From the NCBI GenBank assembly GCA_037975125.1, contig CM075862.1:11900125-11964124 (forward strand): a DNA stretch of 64,000 nt, written 5' to 3'. A model generated the notes under the pieces. That model ran no database searches, was not told where the DNA came from, and saw nothing but the letters and a program-made list of their open reading frames with translations. Each line of letters opens with the position of its first letter. Position 1 is the stretch's first letter. The stretch comes from Latrodectus hesperus (taxonomy: Eukaryota > Arthropoda > Arachnida > Araneae > Theridiidae). This document shows, piece by piece, positions 13,835 to 26,324 of this stretch. Position numbers and translations under genes: made by a program.

Positions 13835-16820
13835 CTCGGTAAAAAATAAATGTGATTTTAAAGATGACCAAAAGAAGTGTACAAATGTTTTGTGAAGGAT
13901 TATTTAGAATAATTTGTCATTCATTGCTGTACAGTATGAAAAGTTATTACCATAGAAGAGTGATGGTCTGCTAATAAGAAATATATATATAAAGTCAAAG
14001 TATCTTCTTGTCTCACCAAACATGTTCATGCACGAAATTTTGCTTTCTAAGGAATATTTGCAGTCATATTATAAAAAGAGGAAGGCTACATAAAATATAT
14101 TATTTCATGTAAAGAAAAATGGTTCAGGCTAGTTGATCATTTTAAGGACAATCACACAGCAGCTTCCAATGTGATCAAGAATGTTGAGTACGCCTTCTGC
14201 TTGAAGGAGCATCAGCACCAATACAGAATATTCTTTTTAATGAAGAGCACATGAACTGAAGATAAAGAATTGATGAAGAAATTTACGGTTAACAGATTAG
14301 CTAGTGAAGAATTTTACAAGATTAAAACCAAAAATGCTATGATAAGTAAAACAAGTAAATATTGTTAAAATTTTATTTTTCATTCAAAATTCTTCTTCTT
14401 ATTTGAGTAAGTCATAAATAATAATGTGTCGGAAATAAAATATTTAAATTTATATGCTTGTCATTTATTACAGTGATACCCTTAATACTGGGGAGGGGGG
14501 GTTGGATTCCAGTGTTCCGGTTGAACATTTCAGAAATCTTTTAGGCCAAAAAAAATTAATATGTAAGAAAATAAATAAGCTCTTTGTGCGACAGATTAAT
14601 TCTGTACTCTCTTAACGGAAATTGACAGTCATATTTTTCTTTTTATACTATTATAAAAAGTATGTTAAAGTATTATAAAAAGTATGTATAATGTATGTTA
14701 AGAAAGTATAATAATTTCCCTCGGTATTATTGAAAAAATATTCTATTTATTATCATAGAAATTCATAGATTATTAATGAAAAGAATTTTGACTTGCAAGT
14801 TTAATATTTAAGTAATTAGTCTTTAAGTATTAATTTAAGATTTATAGCACAAATTCTTTTGGTTATGAAGAAATTTTTATTTTACATACACTTCTATTTT
14901 TTTTAAATCCGATGTTTTCGTTGTAAGAAAAATATTTGCAAAACTTTTGCAGAGTTATTCACTAATTCTCTCAAAATCAAATAATTCAGATAGCTAATTT
15001 ACTTTTTCTTAATAATATAAAGAGCCTATTCAGCAAAAATATTCACAGTAGCTTTTTATGATTCGCTGAAACTTTTTGGAAAATTTTTCTATATTTCGTC
15101 TCGTTCAATCAAATTTTAAGAGTCAATTTAAGCAAATGCATTAATTTAAAATGATCCAGAAATTACATAAATATTTTAAATTATTTATAAAGCTCTATCA
15201 ATATTTAATGCATAACGAAAATTTAAGAGTAGTAATAAAATAATGCCTTTATTAAAGCTAATTTTCGATTTAAATTAGACTTTAAAAAGAGAAATAAAAT
15301 TCCAAAAGTTTCACGATTTCGTTAGTTTAGAAAAATAACTTAACTATAATTTTAAAATAGCTATAATTACGAAATCAGAAAACGGTACTGAATATATATA
15401 ATCTTAATATATATTAAGATTTTTTTATATTTCCCTAACAGACATCCATTATTAATAACAGAAGGTGCTGACGAGTCGTTATCACAAAAAAATCAACTGC
15501 GCGTTATTTTTCTTTCAAACAAAAAGAGACTTTCACTTTGGATAATTTTATCTTTGCTGCCTATTCACCTTTGATTTGGTTTGATTAATTTTAGGCACAT
15601 ATTTTGCGTGTATTCTAATTTATAATTATTTTTTGGCACTGTTAAACTGTTGCCACACCACATGACTAAAGTAAGTTCTTCAGCCAAACAATATAAATTT
15701 TACGGCTGTTAAAAAGTTATTTGAGGTAAGGGGTCTTATTTTTCTCACAGCATACTTACTCCATCTTTTTTAAGATTTTTTTCTCAAAATCGGCTGAAAG
15801 TAAAATAATTCCACTTAGAAAGGATCCCATAGCCTCATCTTCATTGATTATCAATATCGAAAATTTGTCATCATTTTGAAACAAATAAATACAGACTAAT
15901 TGGATGAAAATTTTAAAATAATCGATATTAACTATATGTAATAAGAAAATAATAAAAATAATGAAATAATAGTTTGATTTAACCCTGTAGTCATTATTTC
16001 GAGGATATGACTAACATACTTTATAAATGGGCTTTCCATAGACTGATATATATATATTCAGAAACACAAGCTTCAAAATATGTATTATATTATGTTTTTC
16101 AAAATAAATTATATCCAGCAAAGAAACTATAATTTCCATAAACTTTATTGCATAAAAATGAAATTTATATTTCATTTCTAATTATCATATAATCATACTT
16201 ATTGTAAAAGTAATTGCAAATCAATGGAGATTTATCAGGGAAATATAAATTACAATTTTACACTATGAAGTTTGAATCATTCATATTCTTTTGAATTGAA
16301 TACACAAAAATAGCTGTCAATATATGAATGTAATAATTTAAGTTTCAACAATTCATATTTTTGAAAATTATATAAAACTGTAGGTTATATAAAATTTAAG
16401 ATTTAAAAATCAACATTATATTACTGCACAGTTAAAAATTCTTTTGAACACTATAATTTTAATGAGAAAGCAATATTGAAAACAAATTTATGTGGCTTGC
16501 TTTCGAATCGCTTATATTGCCATGTTTATTCTAATAGTTTTTATGTAAACATAAAAACGTATGTGTAAAAAAATATAACTTGAATAAATATAAAATAAGT
16601 AAATACCGATTCTTTATTCTAAAATGCTGTAATAGAGATTTTTTAGTTAGGATAATAATGATCGTTATATAATATCAGATGCACACGTGTAATATAAATA
16701 CATTATAACCATATATGCATCACACGTCTTTAATAGAAAAATTTTCACGATTGAATTTTGAAGACAATGTAAGAGTGCTTATCTTTGTATAATAATCTGA
16801 GTGTGTCTTCGTAAAGCCAT
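13835..16820. other. AT-rich DNA, nothing recognised
   Basis: Very AT-rich on both strands. A single pogo-like tip (TACAGTGATACCCTTAATACTGGGG at 14471) stands alone. No gene or complete element is visible. Confidence 0.5.
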
Positions 16821-16831
16821 GCAATTTTAAA

Positions 16832-17364
16832 CCCCTCAGGGGGTTTACCTTCTTTAGGTAAACACGGGTGTCACAATCCCGAGGTACCCTAGTGATCTGT
16901 CCTCTTTCTTTTTTCCTTCTCTCTTCTACTCTTCTGCTTTTTTTTCCTCTTCTCCCTCAGCGTGGTTGCCTCGCAAGAGGTTGAGGGCTCCTCTTGAGTA
17001 GCTTTCGCCGCTCTGTTGCTATTAGCTACTCTTGAGGACTAAATCACCCACGTGTTTGCCGTGCGTGGAGACCCGTGTCCCTGGAAAGGAGGATCCTGGT
17101 AATTGAGGCCTCCAGAGACCAACACATTGCTTTGGCCTCTGCTTCAGGTAAACGGGAGGTGTGTTGTGGTCCTCAGCACATCAATCGGCTTTATGGATCA
17201 AGCGATCGGTACATCTACTGGGTGACTCGTTAAGGGTGGAGGCCACTTCAGGGATGTACTGTGAGTGTATAGGACCTGGCTAGCACTGGTGCAGCTGGTC
17301 TGCATCCCCTTGTTGGACTCGGTGGTGGGTGGTGCCGTCAGGTCCCGAATATTCCATCTCTAAT
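16832..17364 (+). promoter_or_regulatory. 5' UTR / likely internal promoter of the LINE
   Basis: Unlike the surrounding AT-rich DNA, this leader is mixed-composition and begins ACCCCTCAGGGGG right after the target duplication. Non-LTR elements of this kind normally carry their promoter in the 5' UTR. No specific motif proves it here. The first ATG in the ORF1 frame is at 17365. The frame is open a little upstream (from 17329), but only from a GTG. Confidence 0.5.
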
Positions 17365-18503
17365 ATGGAAACATTTCTTTTCTCTTCTCTCCCACGGGAG
17401 CACACACTGACATTACTCAAAGCTAAATTTTATATTGTGAAATTAAAGGAGGGTACATTTGATACTGTATCCCCTTTCTTAATTCAAAAAGCTATTTCTG
17501 GAAATATCGGAGAAGTAAAGAGCATCCGGAAACTTCGTTCTGGAGATCTAATGGTAGAAGTTGCTTCGGAAGCACAAGCGACTCTGATTAGCAACATGAA
17601 AACGTTAGCTAACCTTGAGGTGTCCGTCCAACCTCATATTAATCTTAACTTTTCACGTGGTGTGGTATCCGCCAAGGATTTGTTAAATTCGCCTGCGGAC
17701 GAGATCTTAGATAATCTAAAAGATCAAAAGGTCTGTGCAGTAAAACGCATCACTGTCAGACGGGATGGGCAGACTATTAATACTAAACATCTCGTACTGA
17801 CATTTGCGACGCCAGACCTACCGCAGCATATTAAAGCTGCGTATATGCATCTATCCGTTAGGCCGTTTATACCAAATCCTTTGCGTTGTTTCCAGTGCCA
17901 GAGATTTGGTCACTCCAAAGCGACTTGCAGGGGCAAACTGACTTGCGCTCGCTGCGCAGCAGTTGGCCACGACAGTTCGTCTTGCACTGCAAAGGAGAGG
18001 TGTGTCAACTGTAAGGGTGACCACCCCTCCTACGCTAGGAGTTGTCCTATCTGGATACTGGAAAATGAGATCACCACCACCAAAGTTAAGAGTAATTGTT
18101 CCTATCCTGAGGCGAGACGGGCTGTTACAGCTCGCACACCTCAAGTAGGAGTCAGCTATGCTACTGTTGCTGCCAAGATCACCAGAACGACTAGCACACA
18201 AACGGATGCTCTCTCACTTCCGATAGTTAAATTACCCCTACTACCGCACAAAGGCCAAAATCTACCTCCACATCGACTACCCGCAAAAAAGCTCCTATTT
18301 CCAGATCAAAAGGTATAAAGGCCTTAAAACTAAGATCTGCAAAGGAGGGCAATTCTAGGCCCTCCCTATCCACCCGTAAAGCCTTATCCCTTGAAGCTGA
18401 TGCTGTGTCTCTGCATCCCTCTGACGAAGATCTGTCACTTGAGGAGATGTCAGATGACATGCCTTCAAGCTCCGGAAAAGGAGCTTTTAAAATTCAACAA
18501 TAA
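17365..18503 (+). pseudogene. LINE ORF1 (gag-like, three CCHC zinc knuckles), one frameshift
   Basis: ORF1 encodes the RNA-binding chaperone that packages the element's RNA. The ATG at 17365 (METFLFSSLPREH) is chosen over the upstream GTG. Three knuckles are visible in the second half: CFQCQRFGHSKATC, CARCAAVGHDSSSC and CVNCKGDHPSYARSC. The frame stops at 18316-18318, but the sequence continues sensibly in the +1 frame (PKSTSTSTTRKKAPISRSKG ... FKIQQ) to a stop at 18501-18503. A single missing A in the run at 18229-18231 would explain the switch, giving an ancestral protein of roughly 380 residues. The lost tail is basic then acidic (SDEDLSLEEMSDD). The knuckles are intact, so the truncated product could still bind nucleic acid. 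Confidence 0.88.
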
Positions 18504-21500
18504 CTTCCTTTGTTTCTTGGAACTGCCATGGTTTGCGTTCTCATCATGATGACATCAAGTCTATAATTTCAGCCTACAACCCCGCATGTGTTGTACTTCA
18601 GGAAACATTCCTGAAGTCAAGCAATAACTTCTCCATGCGTGGGTTTAAAAGCTTTAGAAAAGACTGTGGTGACGATGGTGCAGTGTCTGGAGGTGTTTGC
18701 ATATTAACATCCAACAACTATCCCAGCACTGCCCAACATTTAAATACTACACTACAGGCTGTAGCTGTGCAAATTCACACATCATGCTTGTTGACAGTCT
18801 GTAGTTTGTATTTGCCACCACACGATGTCATCCGCCAAGAGGAACTCGATGCATTAATAGATGAGCTGCCAACGCCTTTTCTGCTGTTAGGTGACTTTAA
18901 CGGCCATAATTCTTTGTGGGGAAGTGATGATACTAATTCTCGCGGTCGGCAGATAGAGCGGTTTATTTCAGATAATAGTCTCTGTCTGCTTAATACCGAC
19001 GAGAAGACATATTTCCATGCACCCACAAGAACATTTCATTCTCTCGATCTAGCCATTTGTTCTCCCTCACTACTGCCATTGTTAAATTTAAATGTAGGAA
19101 ATGATCTGCATAATAGCGATCATTTTCCTCTCGTCATCTCCCAGACTGGAGGTAGTAGTGTAAGACAACGCTTACCTACTTACGTGTACAGTCGGGCAGA
19201 TTGGACGTTATTTACACAATTGGCAGTTGTTGATGATAAAATGGTCTCGATCGAAGATATTGATACTGCCGTTAGTAAAGTCACTGACACAATTAAGAAA
19301 GCAGCTGATGCATCAATACCTAAGAGTTCCTCTATATCACACAGGCGTTGCAAACCTTGGTGGAACAAACAATGCCAAGAAACATATAAAAAACAGAGGA
19401 AGTTTTGGGGGATATTTAGGAGGTACCCCACAACGGAGAATCTTATCGCCTTTAAGAGAGCAAAAGCATTCGCTCGCAGAGCCCGTCGTCAAAGTCAGAA
19501 GGAATCCTGGTCCTGCTATGTATCTTCTATAACATCTTCGACTTCCAGTAAGCAGTTGTGGAGAAGGGTGAAAGCAGCCAATGGAATTTATAGAGAATTT
19601 TCTATTCCTATTTTAAAATCCGGAGCTGCTATATACTCTTCTCCTACGGATATAGCTAACGTCCTTGGTGAAGCATTTGCTAACGTCTCAAGCTCGAACT
19701 CTTACAGTCCTTCGTTTTTGAGGACTAAGAGTCGAGCTGAGCGAGTACCAATTCGCTTCAACCATCGACAAACTTTACCGTACAACTGTGAATTCGGAAT
19801 GTTTGAACTGAAGAAAGCATTACAGCAGGCCAATAACACCAGTCCAGGACCTGATGGAATCAGTTATGTCATGCTTCAACATTTGAGTCCAGACTCCCTG
19901 TTGAACTTACTTTATCTGTTCAATAGGATCTGGACGGAAAATGAATTTCCATCTATATGGCAAGAAGCAATAGTGATTCCTGTCCTCAAGGCTGGTAAGG
20001 ATCCTTCAGATCCTTCAAATTATCGACCAATTGCTCTGACGAGTTGCTTATGTAAGACTCTTGAACGTATGGTCAACGCCCGTCTCGTATATGTCTTAGA
20101 AAAAAATAAATGTATACATATAAATCAGAGTGGCTTCCGTAAAGGGAGATCCACTCTTGATAATGTTACATATTTGGAGACCCAAATCCGCAATGCTTTT
20201 GTGCGGAGAAACCATCTGGTCTCCATTTTCTTTGACATCGAGAAGGCATATGACCGTACATGGCGATACGGAATTCTCCGTACATTATATGATTTTGGCT
20301 TTCGGGGTAATCTTCCGATATTCCTAAAAAATTTTCTATGCTCCCGTGGTTTTAAAGTACGTATTGGAAGCTTTACATCCAATACTTTTACACAATCTGA
20401 GGGTGTTCCTCAGGGCTCTATTTTAAGTGTCACACTTTTTAGTCTTTTCATCAGTAACATACTTCATCAGCTTCCATCATCAGTACATGGCACTTTGTTT
20501 GTCGACGACCTGCAAATATCATGTGAGGGGTCTAACATAAGATTAATTGAGAGACAACTGCAAACAGCAGTTAACAAACTTGCTGCATGGTGTGCTGAGA
20601 ATGGCCATACCTTATCACCAAGCAAGAGTAAATGTGTCCACTTCTGTAGAAAGACTAGCCTGCATAATGATCCAATAATTTACATCAACAACACTCCAAT
20701 ACAAGTAGTCAATGAAATAAAATTCTTGGGCATTATCTTTGACCGAAAATTAACTTTTCTTCCGCATGTTCTATATTTGCGGAAGAAGTGTGAGCGATCG
20801 CTCAATATCCTCAAGGTGTTGTCAAATACATCTTGGGGTGCAGATCGCACATCACTACTTCGCATTTATCAGTCATTGATTTTATCCCGCATTGACTACG
20901 GAAGTGTTGTTTATGGATCGGCTAGATCTTCTATTTTACGAAGGTTGGACACAGTTCATCACTCTGCTTTGAGGATATGCTCTGGGGCATTCCGCACATC
21001 ACCCGTCCAGAGTCTCTACGTGATATGTCATGAATTACCGTTAGACCTGAGACGAATGCAGCAGTCTCTCAATTATTATGCTAAGGTTATGTCGACCCCT
21101 AATCATCCGATACGTTCCATGGTTCCAAATACTTCTCTCATGAGACTATATGATGCTCGTCCAATGAGCATCCCTCCGTTTCTCACACGAGCCAAATCAC
21201 ATCTGTGGCTCACAGACCTATGTGATATTCGGATTGAGTCTGTCGATCAATATGCTCATCCGCCTTGGTATAATCCAACATATACTTTTATCAATGTCTT
21301 TGCTTACTATAGAAAATCTGACACAACACCTATTGTTTTTCAGCAGCTATATTCTTCTCATCGCTGTCAGTATCAATCATACAAACCTGTATTCACAGAC
21401 GGTTCTAAAACAGCAGGACATGTGGGCTGTGGAGTTTTTATCAATAATACAGCTTTTAGTCACAGCCTACATTCATCCTGCTCCGTCTTTACTGCTGAAG

Positions 21501-22150
21501 CAAATGCCATCTGCTACGCGCTTCAGCATGTGAATACAGATGATTGTCATGACTTTTGTATTTACACTGACAGCATGAGTATGATTGAAGCCTTGAAAAA
21601 CAATAGCGTTAACTGTCATCCTGTTGTGTCGAGAATTTTCAAAGCATTGGATTCTCTTGCTGGCAAGGGAAAAGAAATTGTATTTTGTTGGATACCAAGT
21701 CACGTAGGTCTTGATGGAAACGAGAGAGCGGATGCAGCTGCAAAGGCTGCTGAAGATCCAGTTTTACCATAGGTTCCGCTCTCAGATGTGAGAAAGAGTA
21801 TAAAAAGCTTTATTTGTTCCCTTTGGGAAGAATCATGGAACTTGCAGGTCGGAAACAAACTACATACCATCTTCTCATCCCTCACCTCATTATCAGTTTT
21901 ACCGTTACGAAGTGCAGATGTTAGATTAACTCGCCTTCGTATCGGACACACACGTTTCACACACAAACATTTGTTCCTAAATGAACTAAATCCATGGTGT
22001 GAAGCGTGTGATGAACCATTTACTATATATCATATTTTAATTTCATGTCATGTTTTTAACCAACAACGTTTACACTATTTTAATACTGATTTTATAACAT
22101 TATCTGATTTAATAGGGATCCACCCCATAGAAACCTATTCGCTTTTTTAA
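18500..22150 (+). pseudogene. LINE ORF2 (endonuclease-RT-RNase H), one nonsense codon and lost ATG
   Basis: The frame is open from 18491, but no ATG precedes the endonuclease motif SWNCHGL (18515-18535). The first codon of the coding unit is probably the ATA at 18500, which overlaps the ORF1 stop. Domains in order: an EEP-type endonuclease with QETFL, DFNGHNSLWGS and SDHFPL; a reverse transcriptase with GPDGISYVMLQHL, LTSCLCKTLERMVNARL, SGFRKGRSTLDNV, FFDIEKAYDRTW, SEGVPQGSILSVTLFSLF and the catalytic box FVDD (about 20500); and an RNase H with FTDGSK, TAEAN, YTDSMS and SHVGLDGNERAD, keeping the D-E-D-D set. A TAG at 21770-21772 interrupts the frame. The same frame then runs on to 22150 and includes the CEACDEPFTIYHILISC C-terminal zinc motif. 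Full length would be about 1216 codons. All catalytic residues look intact. Confidence 0.92.
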
Positions 22151-22349
22151 GAGCAATAGGTTTCATACATTTTATTTGATTTAACTATTAAATTTTAAAA
22201 TTGTACATACATTTTATTTTATAAAATTTATTTTAAAATATTATATACACAGATTTTTGTATTTTAAAAATTTTAAATGTTGATTGGGTTTAAAAAAAAA
22301 ATAAATAATAAAATAATTAAATAAATATTTAAAGCAACAAAAACGTCTT

Positions 22350-22381
22350 GGCGCAGCATGTCCAATTTTGGACCTTGCGCC
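22350..22381 (+). other. 3'-terminal stem-loop of the LINE
   Basis: GGCGCA (22350-22355) pairs with TGCGCC (22376-22381), and an inner palindrome GTCCAATTTTGGAC occupies 22360-22373. It lies directly before the (AACC)n tail. By analogy with other non-LTR elements it may be the RNA structure recognised by the reverse transcriptase. The same hairpin is all that remains in the stub at 28243-28297. Confidence 0.7.
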
Positions 22382-22387
22382 ATAAAA

Positions 22388-22411
22388 CCCAACCAACCAA
22401 CCAACCAACCA
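22388..22411 (+). repeat. (AACC)n tail of the LINE
   Basis: About six units of AACC end the element just before the downstream target duplication. A simple-repeat tail in place of poly(A) is common for I-type elements. Confidence 0.85.
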
Positions 22412-22554
22412 GCAATTTTAAAAAAGTTTAGGAACACTCCTTAATAATACACGATTTCAGTAATCAAAATTTTCTATTATTTTAAATTATCTAAAAAATA
22501 ATTACGCCTCTCATGATAAATAGATATTTAAAGGTAGATTCTCGTGAGAGAAAA

Positions 22555-22965
22555 TATTTCTTCTTCTTCTTACTAATCCCTCTGATCTGGAATCAGATCA
22601 GATCCATGAGGTCGTCCGCTTTTAATTTCAACACAGCCAAACAGGACTCCTTTAGAAGATCCTCACGAGGTAGACCAGTCTAATGGATGTTTGGGACTGG
22701 CCTCTTCAATGTGGCATTTGGTGCAAACTCGGAAGGTCTTGAGGCCATTGGAAAAGCGAAGGGTTTTTATACGTCCAGTGCACAGTCGAGCCAAAGCAGT
22801 TTGGTCTGTCCTGTCACCGACGAAGCCAAGCCAATCCCTGTTCCAAGATCATTACTTATATACCATGGGTGTTTTGGTGGATGCCTCCAGCAGATGTCTA
22901 TTGAGGCCTTGCTTAATGAGTACTGCTCAAGGTAGGCTAATGGAATCCCCTCAGCAAGTGGCATG
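22555..22965 (-). mobile_element. 3' end of a different non-LTR retrotransposon (RNase H C-terminus)
   Basis: Read on the minus strand with frameshifts: QTALARLCTGRIKTLRFSNG, then a zinc-type CTKCHIEEASPKH motif (about 22730-22680), then a frameshift into LLKESCLAVLKLKADDLMDL. It ends in an AAG-rich tail near 22560. It is the conserved C-terminal region of RNase H-bearing arthropod LINEs, 5'-truncated and dead. The family resembles the fragment at 50430-50760. Confidence 0.6.
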
Positions 22966-23258
22966 GCCCATGACTATGAAAATATTTTGTTTCTGAGAAG
23001 TAAAATTTCGCACATTTTTATACATTCATTGAAAGTTTTATACGAAAATAACAGTTTTTTATTTCATAACATCATACCCTCAGAGTCCTTATTTCATGCT
23101 CGAAATAAACCCCTTCTTCCTCTTCTTCTTAGAGTTGGGTTTGTATGTCATTGGGCACCTCTGCTTTTATCAGCATTTTGTACTATTAACTCCAAACACA
23201 ATGTTTCCTAGTTCCAGCTGCTCGGGTCACCCACTTTATTAATAATGTCCGATAACCC

Positions 23259-24065
23259 TTAAATGGAGTCTAGGTTTAACTCTTTAGTATGGATGATGCC
23301 TAAAGAAGTTAATCTAGGGAGGGCAAGAGCCTTGCATTCGTAAGTGATATGCTTGGCCGTTTCCTCTTGAGTATGACATTTCCTGCAGATAGGGTCTTGC
23401 TGAAACAGTCCCATTTTATGGAGGTGTTTTCTGAAATAGTAGTGCCCAGTTATGAAGCCTACGATTAAACGTATCTTCTGCCTAGAGCATCTTAGAATTT
23501 CATAGGCAATCCTCGCTGATGATCCACAGATCATACTTTTAGCGTTGGTTTGACCAGGTGTGTTGAGCCAAGTTTCATACATCTTCCGTTTTTCCCATCT
23601 AAGAACATTGGTTGTTGGGGTCTTCAAATTGATCCCACAAAAAGGTTCTGCACCAATGGGAACAAATGACGATTCTTGTTTAGCAAGCTCACCAGCCCTT
23701 TCATTGCCTTCAATACCTTTTTGCCCTGGCACCCATACAAGGATCACCTTGTTTCTAGTTACCAGTTCTGTAAGAAGGTTTCTATATTCCAGAATCATTT
23801 TAGATTTGATTTCGAAAGAACTGAGCGCTTTTAAAGCGGCTTGACTGTCACTAAAAATTAGAATCCGCTTACCGTGGTAGCCCTTCCTCATATTTAGTCG
23901 CAGACAGTGGTTGATGGCCAAAACTTCTGCGTGGAAGACCGTAGCGTATAGCCCAAGGCTTACAAAGATAGGCTGGTTCTTGGTGACACACCACATACTC
24001 CCAGTCCTGAGAGGCAGTTTTTCAGTGATCCATCTGTGTACCAGATTAAATAAATCCCTTAAACT
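23259..24065 (-). pseudogene. RNase H and C-terminal part of a 5'-truncated non-LTR retrotransposon
   Basis: A long minus-strand frame (276 codons from 24089) covers most of an RNase H: FHAEVLAINHCL (Glu), LIFSDSQAALKAL (Asp), VWVPGQKGIEGNERAGELAK (His/Asp), then a C-terminal zinc-like CRKCHTQEETAKHITYEC. The first RNase H motif, WYTDGS, lies upstream near 24040 in another frame, so there is a frameshift between about 23975 and 24040. No reverse transcriptase is attached. Residues corresponding to the catalytic set remain, but the protein is a fragment. Its relation to the LINE just downstream on the same strand is unclear, because the C-terminal zinc motif differs. Confidence 0.8.
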
Positions 24066-24439
24066 TTTTTTAACAACCAAATAATTCATTTTAAATTAAT
24101 CTTTAAAATATTTCTTTGGAAGAAAAACGATAAAATTAAAATCTTTATTATTTTCTTTGTGCTGTGTAGGAAATTTAAAGTCGCATCACGTGTTCCATAG
24201 GAAAAACCAACTACTAAAAAAAATAATTGCAAAATCATTAAAGATCTCTGCAGAAAAAATGTGAATAAAATTATAAAATCCGATTTAAAATTAATCAAAA
24301 CAAAAAACACCATGTTCATTGCTAAATGCCGAAACATTTTTTGCAGCGTAAGACTTTGTACAGTTTGTTGTATGAAAATTATTTGGCAGGTTGAAAATGG
24401 AAATCTGTAATTACAATTGATGAAGCTTGTCTATACTTA

Positions 24440-24735
24440 TCTCACGCCTGAGTGGTTAGCGTTCCTGACTCCTGAGCTGTGGGTCCCGGGTTTGAATCAC
24501 GGTCCGGGCATGGATGTTACTTTCTCTCTGTTCTCTCAGTGTTTCTCTGCCCTTTCTTCTGAGATGATGTGTGAATGTGGCCCACCCTATAAACGGTTTT
24601 GTGGTGGAGTGACGTGGGTAATGCTACTTGCCACCGTGACTTGGTTCGCAGGTGCCCACTGGGTAACGACAAATGAGTATCAGTTTTCACCCTTGTTATG
24701 GCGAAATGTTGGTCACCCAGTGACCACCGATGTTA
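24440..24735 (+). repeat. tRNA-derived SINE, family A, copy 1
   Basis: The head holds an A-box-like TGAGTGGTTAGCG (24450s) and a B-box GGGTTTGAATC (about 24490). The body contains a CACTGGGTAACGAC block. A second copy lies at 27010-27200 on the minus strand, with CCGGGTTCAAATCCCGG and matching body blocks. The 157-codon frame across it is not a gene. Confidence 0.75.
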
Positions 24736-24759
24736 AAAAAATATTTATCTCACTGCAAC

Positions 24760-26030
24760 AGAAAAAGATCGATTTACTACTGAAAAGGGGGGGAGATTTA
24801 ACAAGTTGGTTTAAAGAAAACAAGAAAATTTTTCTAACGGTTTCAAGGTTATTACTGGATTTTTTTCTTATAACGGAAAACTTAAAATAAGAAAAGCAGA
24901 AAAGAAAGTCAAAATTAATTCGAATTACTATCAGAAATATGTTTCAACACTTATTATCAAAAAATGTTAAAGAATAAATTCTATTCTTTTATCAAATAAT
25001 TTTTATAGTGTTAAGTTCCATCAAGATAAGACTACAAGTTATACCTCTAAATCTATTGCTCTATTTTCTGAAAAAAGGGGGGAAATGAAAGCGAAATTTA
25101 AGCTATTCCCTTTAAAGTCATTCCCCTCACTCAAGCCCTCAGACGTGTGACATATAAATTACAGTACATTTGAACTTTTAAAACAAGCTTTTTATAAGCG
25201 GCATCCCAAAAAATTGGATGGACTCCGGAAAATTGAGAAGAAAGAGTGGGACAATATCAGCCTTGATGATTTAAGAAAAAAATTTTTATCTTGGAACTCA
25301 ACATATAAAATGACAATTAAAAGAAAGGGATATCAGACTGAGCATATTAAAAAATAACATTTATTTCTACACATATCTTTGCAAAATCGTTACATAAATG
25401 TGCGAATGCATCAATTAAATTTCTGGCAGTACTCAATCAGAAACACAATCAGGCAACATAATAAAGAAACGCAAACAGAAACATGTATAGAGTTTCATGT
25501 TCGAAAGTTTTCTTTTACACCGTAAATCAATGGATGTTTTTAAGAAAATGTCAAATACATGTATTTCTGCAATAAATCACTTAGTATTTAAGAGCATAAA
25601 TTTCAAAATTAGCAAGAAAATAATTTCCAGATGCTTTTTTCCAAAATGCATATATCTGTTCATAAAGATATTTTGTAAGAAAACTTACCAAATGGTTTAA
25701 CATATCATCTAATGTTATCACCATGCCGTTGTATCCATTTTTATCAAAAATGAAAATCTCTGCAGAAATAAAATCCTTTTCTTTTTACAGTGGTAGAGAT
25801 ATTTTAAATCTTTCTACCGAATAAAAGAAAAATTAAATTATAAAAACGTTAAATAATAAAAAAAATTACATATGTGCAAAGCAATAAAAAAATTATACAA
25901 ATTTAGATTTGAATGCACTTTCTCAGCCCTATGCAAACTCAATTTATTATTTTTTTTATCATATTTAGACACGGAAAGCAGAGACGTAAATAATGTTTTA
26001 AAATTTTGACATAATTGTAAGCTTTTGTTT
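24760..26030. other. AT-rich DNA, nothing recognised
   Basis: No supportable features; short frames only. Confidence 0.5.
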
Positions 26031-26250
26031 TAATTACGTCTGCTAACGTCTTCTCGGACAGAAGACGTCCCGCACTCCAGTATAATTCAGAAATAGAACA
26101 TACAGGAAGAAGGAATCTAAAGTCATCTTGAAAGCGAACTTGAAGAAGGGAGGGGCCACTGAAAAGATGTTCCCCAGTCATTTCCAAAAGTGAAAGAGTG
26201 CAGAGAGGAGAGTCGGCCGGGCCAATTTTGAACAGGTGGGGCTATATTAT
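26030..26250 (-). pseudogene. C-terminal scrap of a non-LTR retrotransposon
   Basis: The minus strand reads HLFKIGPADSPLCTL, then EMTGEHLFSG and ELYWSAGRLL. This matches the order ADSPLC...M..EHL..C.AL...YW.AR at the C-terminus of many arthropod RNase H-bearing LINE proteins. Two expected cysteines are lost and no upstream domain remains. Confidence rests on motif order only. Confidence 0.45.
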
Positions 26251-26324
26251 CATTATCTCCAGAGATAACTAAAAAATATGCCACTGCTTCCAGTGTCTGA
26301 CTTAGCCTAATTACAGTTCAGAGG

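Larger units (their letters stand above)
16821..22422 (+). mobile_element. Full-length I-superfamily-like non-LTR retrotransposon with target-site duplication
   Basis: The element body is about 16832-22411 (5.6 kb), flanked by an 11-bp direct duplication GCAATTTTAAA at 16821-16831 and 22412-22422. Order: a GC-richer 5' UTR (16832-17364), ORF1 with three CCHC knuckles, ORF2 with endonuclease, reverse transcriptase, RNase H and a C-terminal CCHC-like motif, a short AT-rich 3' UTR, a stem-loop (22350-22381) and an (AACC)n tail. There is no poly(A) tail. An RNase H domain in ORF2 plus a simple-repeat tail points to the I/Nimb/Ingi-type part of the non-LTR tree rather than jockey or CR1. The clade is inferred from architecture only. 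Lesions are few (one frameshift, one lost start, one nonsense), so insertion is recent, but this copy is probably not autonomous. Confidence 0.9.

Noticed and set aside
24417..24890. 157-codon + strand frame
   Set aside because: It lies over a tRNA-derived SINE, with no protein family resemblance.
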